Shown piece by piece: positions 15,960 to 20,974 of a stretch of DNA of 20,974 nt (position 1 is the first letter of the stretch; every line of letters begins with the position of its first letter). Source of the DNA: Candidatus Kapaibacterium sp. (GTDB lineage Bacteria > Bacteroidota > Ignavibacteria > Kapaibacteriales > UBA961); NCBI GenBank assembly GCA_023259575.1, contig JALRHN010000014.1, positions 1-20,974 on the forward strand. Direction: 5' to 3'. The notes under the pieces were generated by a model. It ran no database searches. It was not told where the DNA came from and was given only the letters and a program-made list of their open reading frames with translations. A program made the position numbers and the translations under genes.

Positions 15960-16868
15960 ATGGCAACAGAATCAACAGTAGAAGCCCTTCTAGAATCAGG
16001 TGCCCATTTTGGCCACCTTACCCGTCGTTGGAATCCTAAAATGCGCAAGTTCATTTATACAGAGCGCAATGGAATTCACATTATTGATTTACGTAAAACA
16101 AAAGTTCTATTAGATATTGCTCGTGAAACAGCTTTTGAAGCTGCAAGCATGGGTAAAGTAGTACTATTTGTAGGCACAAAAAACCAAGCAAAAGAAGCTA
16201 TACAAAATGCTGCAAAGCGTTGTGGTGCATATTATGTTTCAGAGCGTTGGTTAGGTGGGATGCTTACTAATTTTTCAACTATCCGCAAAAGTATCAAAAG
16301 GCTTGTAGCTATTGATAAAATGGAAGCTGATGGAACATTTGAAAAATTTACAAAAAAAGAACGTTTGATGTTAAATCGTGAGCGTGAACGTTTACGTAAA
16401 GTGTTTGGTGGTATTGAAGAAATGACACGTATACCAGGCATCATTTTCTTGGTAGATGTTAAAAAAGAACATATTGCAATTCAAGAAGCTGATAAATTAG
16501 GTATTTCCGTTATTGGCGTTGTAGATACAAATTGCGATCCTGATACAGTACACTATCCAATTCCAGCAAATGATGATTCAATTAGGACAATTGAATTAAT
16601 TTCTGAAACTTTAGCTGATGCTGTTTTAGAAGGCCGTGAAATCGCTAAGCAAAAAGCCGCTGAATCAGGAGTTTCATCTGAAAGATCAGCAAAAGAAAAT
16701 GAAATGGAAGATGATGGCAAAGGCAATCGCAGAATGCGTCAACGCCGAAATAATGCACCAGCCCCTGGTGGCCAAAAACCTTCTTTTGTACAAGCTCCAG
16801 CAGCAAAAACTCAAGAAGCACCAGTAGCTGAAGCACCAGCAGAACAAGCTCCAGCAACTGAAGCTTAA
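15960..16868 (+). CDS. rpsB: Small ribosomal subunit protein uS2 (S2) with long Ala/Pro-rich tail
   Basis: S2 joins the 30S subunit late and helps recruit S1. The first ~225 residues are canonical: LLESGAHFGHLTRRWNPKM, FVGTKNQAKEAI, SERWLGGMLTNFSTI, IPGIIFLVDVKKE and a DTNCDPD segment. The protein is 302 residues, longer than the usual 230-270, because of a ~78-residue tail that is first charged (KENEMEDDGKGNRRMRQRR) and then an Ala/Pro/Glu low-complexity stretch. The reading frame there is uninterrupted, so it looks genuine rather than a frameshift. GGAG at 15948-15951 precedes the ATG. tsf follows after 53 bases, the classic pair. Confidence 0.97.
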   Translation: MATESTVEALLESGAHFGHLTRRWNPKMRKFIYTERNGIHIIDLRKTKVLLDIARETAFEAASMGKVVLFVGTKNQAKEAIQNAAKRCGAYYVSERWLGGMLTNFSTIRKSIKRLVAIDKMEADGTFEKFTKKERLMLNRERERLRKVFGGIEEMTRIPGIIFLVDVKKEHIAIQEADKLGISVIGVVDTNCDPDTVHYPIPANDDSIRTIELISETLADAVLEGREIAKQKAAESGVSSERSAKENEMEDDGKGNRRMRQRRNNAPAPGGQKPSFVQAPAAKTQEAPVAEAPAEQAPATEA

Positions 16869-16921
16869 TTAAATGAATGCACAACTTTATTAAACCATAT
16901 ATTTTCAGGAAATAAAGAACA

Positions 16922-17782
16922 ATGTCAGTAACACCACTCATGGTAAAAGACTTGCGCGATAAAACAGGCGCTGGTATGGCTGATTGCAAAAAAGCTTTAG
17001 ATGAAGCAAATGGCGATATGCAAGAAGCAATTGAAATTCTACGTAAGCGTGGAGCAGCATCTGCAGCAAAAAGAGCAGATAGATCCGCAAATGAGGGAAT
17101 TGTAATTGCTAGAACATCTCCAGATGGTAAAACAAGTGTTATTGTTGAAATCAACTGTGAAACAGACTTTGTTGCACGTAATGAAGAGTTTGTAAAATAT
17201 GCTGATGCAATTGCTAATGCTTTATTACAATCAAATCCTTCCGATGAAGCTGCTTTAATGGCAACTGAAGTTGACGGTAAAACATTATTAGATTTACATA
17301 ATGAAATCTTAGCGAAATTTAGTGAGAAAATTGGTGTTAAACGCTATGAAGTATTGCCTGCATCTGGATATATAGCAGATTATATTCATGCTGGTAATCG
17401 TTTAGGCGTTCTACTTCAAACCAATCTTACAAATACTAATGATGAAGTAAAAGCTATGCTAAGAGAAATAGCGATGCAAATAGCAGCTATGAATCCTAGC
17501 TATGTAAAAAGAGAAGATGTTCAAACAGATGCTTTAATGAAAGAAGTTGAGATTTATCGTGAAAAAGCTATTCAAGAAGGTAAAAAACCTGAAATAGCAG
17601 AAAAGGTTGCTCAAGGACAATTAGTTAAATTCTTCCAAGAGCAATGCTTATTAGAGCAATCATTTGTAAAAGATAGTAAAAAATCAGTGGCAGATATCGT
17701 ATCTGAAATTGGTAAATTAACTGGCGAAGCTGCTCAAATTATTGGCTTCCGTCGTTATTATCTTGGTGAATCTAATAGTTAA
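16922..17782 (+). CDS. tsf: Translation elongation factor Ts
   Basis: EF-Ts is the nucleotide exchange factor of EF-Tu. The N-terminal UBA-like domain VKDLRDKTGAGMADCKKAL (about 9-50) is followed by the signature ETDFVARNEEF (T81-D82-F83), which contacts EF-Tu, and a dimerisation-type C-terminal region. 286 residues is within the family range. It lies 53 bases after rpsB with a weak AGGA upstream, so it is probably read from the rpsB promoter. A long terminator hairpin starts 19 bases after its stop. Confidence 0.97.
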   Translation: MSVTPLMVKDLRDKTGAGMADCKKALDEANGDMQEAIEILRKRGAASAAKRADRSANEGIVIARTSPDGKTSVIVEINCETDFVARNEEFVKYADAIANALLQSNPSDEAALMATEVDGKTLLDLHNEILAKFSEKIGVKRYEVLPASGYIADYIHAGNRLGVLLQTNLTNTNDEVKAMLREIAMQIAAMNPSYVKREDVQTDALMKEVEIYREKAIQEGKKPEIAEKVAQGQLVKFFQEQCLLEQSFVKDSKKSVADIVSEIGKLTGEAAQIIGFRRYYLGESNS

Positions 17783-17800
17783 TATGAAATGAAAGTACAC

Positions 17801-17840
17801 AGCGGCATGAATTTATTTGTAAATTTATGCCGCTTTTTTT
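17801..17840 (+). terminator. Strong intrinsic terminator between tsf and pyrH
   Basis: A 15-bp stem, AGCGGCATGAATTTA (17801-17815) with TAAATTTATGCCGCT (17820-17834), contains one G-U pair and a 4-base loop, and is followed by T6. It is the longest terminator stem seen in the window and ends the rpsB-tsf unit only 24 bases before the pyrH start. Confidence 0.92.
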
Positions 17841-17863
17841 ATGTCTAATATACAGGACAACCA

Positions 17864-18577
17864 ATGCAAAAACCTCTATACAAAAGAATATTACTGAAAT
17901 TAAGCGGTGAATCCTTAATGGGCGATCAGCAATTTGGATTAAATGCCTCAGTACTAAAACGCTTTGCAGAAGATGTATCAGAAATTTACAAGCTAGGCGT
18001 AGAAATAGGAATTGTTATTGGTGGAGGAAATTTTTTCAGAGGCATTCAAGCAAAAGAACAGGGAATTGATAAAGTATCTGGAGACTATATGGGAATGCTT
18101 GCCACAGTTATAAATGGAATTGCATTTCAAAATGCATTAGAAATGTGTGGCGTTCCAACAAGACTTCAAACAGCAATTCATATGCAACAAATTGCAGAAC
18201 CCTATATTAGAAGAAGAGCTATTAGGCATTTTGAAAAGAAAAGGGTTGTCCTATTTGGGGCTGGAACCGGTAATCCATATTTTACAACAGATACCGCAGC
18301 CGCATTAAGAGCAATTGAAATTGAAGCTGATGTCATTATAAAAGGTACAAGAGTCGATGGCATCTATGATTCAGATCCAGAGTTAAATCCGGATGCTAAA
18401 AGATATAATGAAATTTCATATCAAGATGTTTTAGTACATGGTTTAAAAGTTATGGATGCTACTGCCATTGCTTTATGCCAAGATAATTCCTTACCCATCA
18501 TGGTTTTTAACATGAATGAACCAGGAAATTTAAAAAGATTGATATGCGGTGAAAACGTAGCAACAATCGTTAAGTAA
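17864..18577 (+). CDS. pyrH: Uridylate (UMP) kinase
   Basis: PyrH phosphorylates UMP to UDP in pyrimidine synthesis; the bacterial enzyme is a hexamer of the amino-acid kinase fold. The 237-residue protein has KRILLKLSGESLMG (K12, G15), GGGNFFRG (G53-G60), SGDYMGMLATVIN (D74, UMP binding), the TTDTAAALRA segment and GTRVDGIYDSDP. AGGA at 17854-17857 lies 6 bases before the ATG. It follows the tsf terminator so closely that its promoter must overlap the hairpin or lie within tsf, or it depends on readthrough. It heads pyrH-frr-mazG. Confidence 0.97.
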   Translation: MQKPLYKRILLKLSGESLMGDQQFGLNASVLKRFAEDVSEIYKLGVEIGIVIGGGNFFRGIQAKEQGIDKVSGDYMGMLATVINGIAFQNALEMCGVPTRLQTAIHMQQIAEPYIRRRAIRHFEKKRVVLFGAGTGNPYFTTDTAAALRAIEIEADVIIKGTRVDGIYDSDPELNPDAKRYNEISYQDVLVHGLKVMDATAIALCQDNSLPIMVFNMNEPGNLKRLICGENVATIVK

Positions 18578-18607
18578 TTTATTTTCATACATTGTGGATT
18601 ATATATT

Positions 18608-19168
18608 ATGCCAGTTCAAGATATTATAAAAGATGCAGGTTCAGCTATGGTTAAAGCTATTGAACATGCTGGACAACACATTTCTAAAGTAAGAACCGGC
18701 CGTGCATCGGTTACATTGCTTGATAATGTTAAAGTTGACTACTACGGTTCACCTACAGCTTTAAGCCAAGTAGGAAGCCTTTCTGTTCCTGATGCCCGTA
18801 CTATTTTAATTCAACCATGGGATAAAGGTACTTTATCTGCAATCGAAAAAGGGATTTTAATAGCAGGATTAGGACTAAATCCTTCAAATGATGGATCCGT
18901 TATTCGCGTTCCTATACCACCACTTACAGAAGAAAGAAGAAAAGAGTTCGTAAAATTATGCAAGAAATTTGCTGAAGATGGAAGAGTTGCAATTCGAAAT
19001 ATAAGACGTGACCACATGGAAGCATTAAAAATTGCAGAAAAAAAAGAACATTTTTCTGAAGATGATAGAAAACGTGGTGAAGATGAAATTCAAAAACTTA
19101 CAGATAAATACATCAAAGAAATTGATGCTATTATGGTAAAGAAAGAAAAAGAAATTCTTGAAGACTAA
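18608..19168 (+). CDS. frr: Ribosome recycling factor
   Basis: RRF, with EF-G, splits post-termination ribosomes. 186 residues, the standard length. The N-terminal helix is followed by VRTGRAS (R29, R32), then DYYGSPTALSQVGSLSVPDA and IQPWDKG of domain II, and the long helices IPPLTEERRKEFVKLCKK and IRNIRRDHMEALK of domain I. It lies 30 bases after pyrH, the common pyrH-frr order. The gap contains TGTGGATTA (18593-18601), one base from a DnaA box and probably fortuitous. Confidence 0.97.
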   Translation: MPVQDIIKDAGSAMVKAIEHAGQHISKVRTGRASVTLLDNVKVDYYGSPTALSQVGSLSVPDARTILIQPWDKGTLSAIEKGILIAGLGLNPSNDGSVIRVPIPPLTEERRKEFVKLCKKFAEDGRVAIRNIRRDHMEALKIAEKKEHFSEDDRKRGEDEIQKLTDKYIKEIDAIMVKKEKEILED

Positions 19169-19198
19169 ATTCACTATCTATCAATCATATTAGATATT

Positions 19199-20005
19199 AT
19201 GGAAAATGCATCTATTCCTATTCCACAGCCTTTAAATCCAGATTTAATAAAAGATCAGTTTCAATCATTTTATGAATTAGTTACTATTCTTCGTGCTGAA
19301 TGTCCTTGGGATAAAAAACAAACCCATGAGTCAATCTCTCATCTATTTATCGAAGAAGCCTATGAAATGATTGATGCAATCAAGCAGGGTGATGATGATG
19401 AATTTTCTAAAGAACTTGGCGATCTATTCTTGCATATCATGATGCATGCCATTATAGCAGAACAAAGAGGTGCTTTTTCTATAATGGATGTACTAAAAAA
19501 AGTACAAACAAAACTTATTCATCGCCATCCACATGTTTTTGGTAATACAATTGCCAATGATGAATCTGAAGTTAGAAAAAATTGGGAAGAACTTAAAATG
19601 CAAGAAGGAAGAGATTCCGCATTAGAAGGCGTTCCTAAACATTTACCTGCTTTATTAAGAGCACAAAGAATGCAAGAAAAAGCAGCCAATGTAGGTTTTG
19701 ACTGGGATAATAGAAATGATGTCTGGAATAAAGTAGATGAAGAGATTCTTGAGCTTAAAAATGAAATCTTACAAGGTAATACACTTCTTATGAAGAATGA
19801 AATTGGAGATATTATCTTTTCTCTGATTAATGCCGCAAGATTTGAGCACATCATTGCTGAAGATGCATTGCAAGCTACTAATGATAAGTTTCAAAGACGA
19901 TTTACAGCCATAGAACAAATTGCTAAACAACAAGGTAAATCCCTAAAAGAAATGTCTTTAGCTGATATGGATGATTTATGGAATCTAGTAAAGTCTAAAG
20001 AATAA
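19199..20005 (+). CDS. mazG: Nucleoside triphosphate pyrophosphohydrolase MazG
   Basis: MazG hydrolyses NTPs and dNTPs to monophosphate and pyrophosphate, cleaning the nucleotide pool and in E. coli lowering (p)ppGpp. The 268-residue protein is the full tandem form. The first MazG domain has CPWDKKQTHESI (C35-I46) and the metal-binding EAYE (E53, E56) plus ELGD (E72, D75). The second has VGFDWDNRNDVW, an EEILELKNEI helix and NEIGDIIFSL, so both copies keep the ExxE and ExxD metal motifs. It is 30 bases after frr and probably the last gene of that operon, since a terminator follows. Confidence 0.95.
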   Translation: MENASIPIPQPLNPDLIKDQFQSFYELVTILRAECPWDKKQTHESISHLFIEEAYEMIDAIKQGDDDEFSKELGDLFLHIMMHAIIAEQRGAFSIMDVLKKVQTKLIHRHPHVFGNTIANDESEVRKNWEELKMQEGRDSALEGVPKHLPALLRAQRMQEKAANVGFDWDNRNDVWNKVDEEILELKNEILQGNTLLMKNEIGDIIFSLINAARFEHIIAEDALQATNDKFQRRFTAIEQIAKQQGKSLKEMSLADMDDLWNLVKSKE

Positions 20006-20024
20006 TATTTAAAATACCCATGTT

Positions 20025-20061
20025 AAAGCCCCATGTTACTATATAACTTGGGGCTTTTTTT
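20025..20061. terminator. Bidirectional terminator between mazG and the LolA-like gene
   Basis: AAAGCCCCA (20025-20033) pairs with TGGGGCTTT (20049-20057), with GTTA/TAAC extending it past one T-T mismatch and a 5-base loop. A T-run follows on the plus strand, and AAA before the stem serves the other strand. It separates the converging mazG and LolA-like genes. Confidence 0.88.
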
Positions 20062-20701
20062 ATCGCATATCTACAACTTCCATTCCAACTGGTGGAGTAT
20101 ACGTAAACAAATCTGTTTGCAATTTTGAATTAATAGTAAGTTTCTTAATATCCCAAACCATATCTTGATTCCCATCATCAGCAGAAATTCTCTCTATAAT
20201 AGTACTTCCTTTCTTAAGAAATACTCTCAGTTTTTTTATTCCCATAGCAGCGCTTTGTCCTTTAGGATGTAATTCTAAAGCCAGCAAATTGCTTTTCCCG
20301 ACACTATATTCTTTTATAGAAATAGGTTGATAACTGTATAAAAAAGTAAAAAGAATAATATCAATAGAAGTTGTAGGTTTACTTTTTAGACTAGATATTG
20401 AAACCATTTTACGATTTGGTATGATATTCCAAATTGTATGATTATCACAAATAATTTTTCTATCAGTTAATGTCAAAACATATTTTCCAGACTTTTCTGC
20501 CTGCAAAGATCCCACCATACCAGAAACAGGCTCTACACTTTGAAATTCAAGCTCTACTGTTTTCATAGATGAATACTTTGCTCTTAATGATGCAAACACA
20601 CTTTCTACAGTATATGTTTCTGAAAAAGCATCTGCAGGCATAATGCAAGAAACTATTGAATACAGAATAATAGTATAGATATGTACTAGTAATTTCTTCA
20701 T
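20060..20701 (-). CDS. LolA-like outer-membrane lipoprotein carrier protein
   Basis: 213 residues. A hydrophobic N-terminal segment (4-21) precedes an A-D-A signal peptidase I site (A23-A25), so the mature protein is periplasmic. The rest matches the LolA half-barrel pattern of Bacteroidota: SVFASLRAKYSSMKTVELEFQS, then AEKSGKYVLT-DRKIICDNHTIWNIIPNRK, a middle region, and NSKLQTDLFTYTPPVGMEVVD at the end. LolA shuttles lipoproteins from the LolCDE complex to the outer membrane. Residues I16-V-S-C19 also resemble a lipobox, so a lipid-anchored relative cannot be excluded. The ATG directly follows the stop of the upstream leucine-rich-repeat gene (TAAATG), so the two are coupled. Confidence 0.78.
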   Translation of the reverse strand: MKKLLVHIYTIILYSIVSCIMPADAFSETYTVESVFASLRAKYSSMKTVELEFQSVEPVSGMVGSLQAEKSGKYVLTLTDRKIICDNHTIWNIIPNRKMVSISSLKSKPTTSIDIILFTFLYSYQPISIKEYSVGKSNLLALELHPKGQSAAMGIKKLRVFLKKGSTIIERISADDGNQDMVWDIKKLTINSKLQTDLFTYTPPVGMEVVDMR

Positions 20702-20974
20702 TTATTTTTCTTGAGTTGGTTCAGGCTTTTCCATAATCAATAGCTGTCTTAAGTCTTGCAATTTTCTTAATTCCTTTACAGGCAATGTTTCTAATGGATT
20801 ATTAGTTAAATCTAATGTATTCAGCCTTGTAATAGATCCAATACCAGCAGGAATGGTGATTAACTTATTATTTTTTAAAGTAAATCTGCTTAATCCCCTA
20901 AGATGATTTATGCTATTAGGTAATTTGGTTAACTTATTATTACCTATATCAAATGATCTAAATTGGCAAGTACT
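20702..20974 (-). CDS. Leucine-rich-repeat protein (partial, C-terminal 90 residues)
   Basis: The minus-strand frame is open from the window edge to a TAA at 20704-20702 and encodes 90 residues; the start lies outside. Three repeats of about 23 residues fit LxxLxLxxNxLxxLPxxI: DIGNNKLTKLPNSINHL, TLKNNKLITIPAGIGSI and DLTNNPLETLPVKEL. They are followed by a short tail ending EKPEPTQEK. The family mediates protein contacts; the partner and location are unknown because the N-terminus is missing. It ends immediately before the LolA-like start codon and is probably in the same operon. Confidence 0.85.
   Translation of the reverse strand, partial: STCQFRSFDIGNNKLTKLPNSINHLRGLSRFTLKNNKLITIPAGIGSITRLNTLDLTNNPLETLPVKELRKLQDLRQLLIMEKPEPTQEK

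Noticed and set aside
16645..17154. Open frame of 169 codons on the minus strand
   Set aside because: Antisense to the rpsB tail and tsf start; its leucine-rich translation mirrors the Ala/Pro/Glu codons of the S2 tail.
18593..18601. TGTGGATTA, near-match to a DnaA box
   Set aside because: Single isolated site with one mismatch in a 30-base gap; expected by chance in AT-rich DNA.
1..20974. Defence, phage, mobile or secondary-metabolite system
   Set aside because: Every substantial gene falls in housekeeping, envelope or transporter families; no transposase, integrase, toxin-antitoxin pair, repeat array or biosynthetic cluster was found.

Overview
The window is AT-rich bacterial chromosome (roughly one third G+C by eye) with densely packed housekeeping genes. 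Several signs point to the FCB group, near Bacteroidota, Chlorobi or Kapabacteria. These are a large secreted Ig-like protein with a type IX secretion (Por)-like C-terminal domain, a DUF2723 membrane protein, a PspC/LiaF-like pair, and several start regions carrying the Bacteroidetes-type -7 box TAnnTTTG. Recognisable Shine-Dalgarno sequences before DUF2723, rplM, rpsI, rpsB and pyrH are unusual for Bacteroidia and Flavobacteriia, so I lean towards a Kapabacteria/Ignavibacteria/Chlorobi-like lineage. This placement is inference.

Layout. (1) 1-5854, plus strand: the 3' part of the secreted Ig-like protein, then a tight cluster of alpha/beta hydrolase, small lipoprotein, folP and the DUF2723 protein, with overlaps of 4, 14 and 11 bases. 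(2) 5851-8938, minus strand: a PspC-domain protein, a LiaF-like membrane protein and comM; the comM stop codon overlaps the DUF2723 stop. (3) 9048-11350: a non-catalytic M16 peptidase homologue converging on an EamA transporter. (4) 11460-13817: serS and a front-end type fatty-acid desaturase converge on a perfect bidirectional terminator. (5) 13928-14716: a SpoU/TrmH RNA methyltransferase. (6) 14717-20005: a translation block, rplM-rpsI, rpsB-tsf, then pyrH-frr-mazG, each of the first two pairs closed by a terminator. (7) 20060-20974, minus strand: a leucine-rich-repeat protein (partial) directly followed by a LolA-like periplasmic protein.

Functionally most of the window is core: protein synthesis (serS, rplM, rpsI, rpsB, tsf, frr, RNA methyltransferase), nucleotide and folate metabolism (pyrH, mazG, folP), DNA uptake and recombination (comM), and envelope maintenance (DUF2723, LolA-like, PspC/LiaF-like, desaturase). 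The ribosomal genes use CGT/CGC arginine codons freely while most neighbours prefer AGA, as expected for highly expressed genes.

I see no CRISPR array, insertion sequence, phage gene, defence island, tRNA or rRNA, and no clearly new multigene system. The signals most worth a second look are non-coding: a cluster of DnaA-box-like sites overlapping the putative rplM promoter, and a dyad-rich leader before rpsB. Among proteins, the M16 homologue without its zinc motif and the altered residues in FolP stand out. No gene-free stretch exceeds 300 bases; the longest is 15725-15959.
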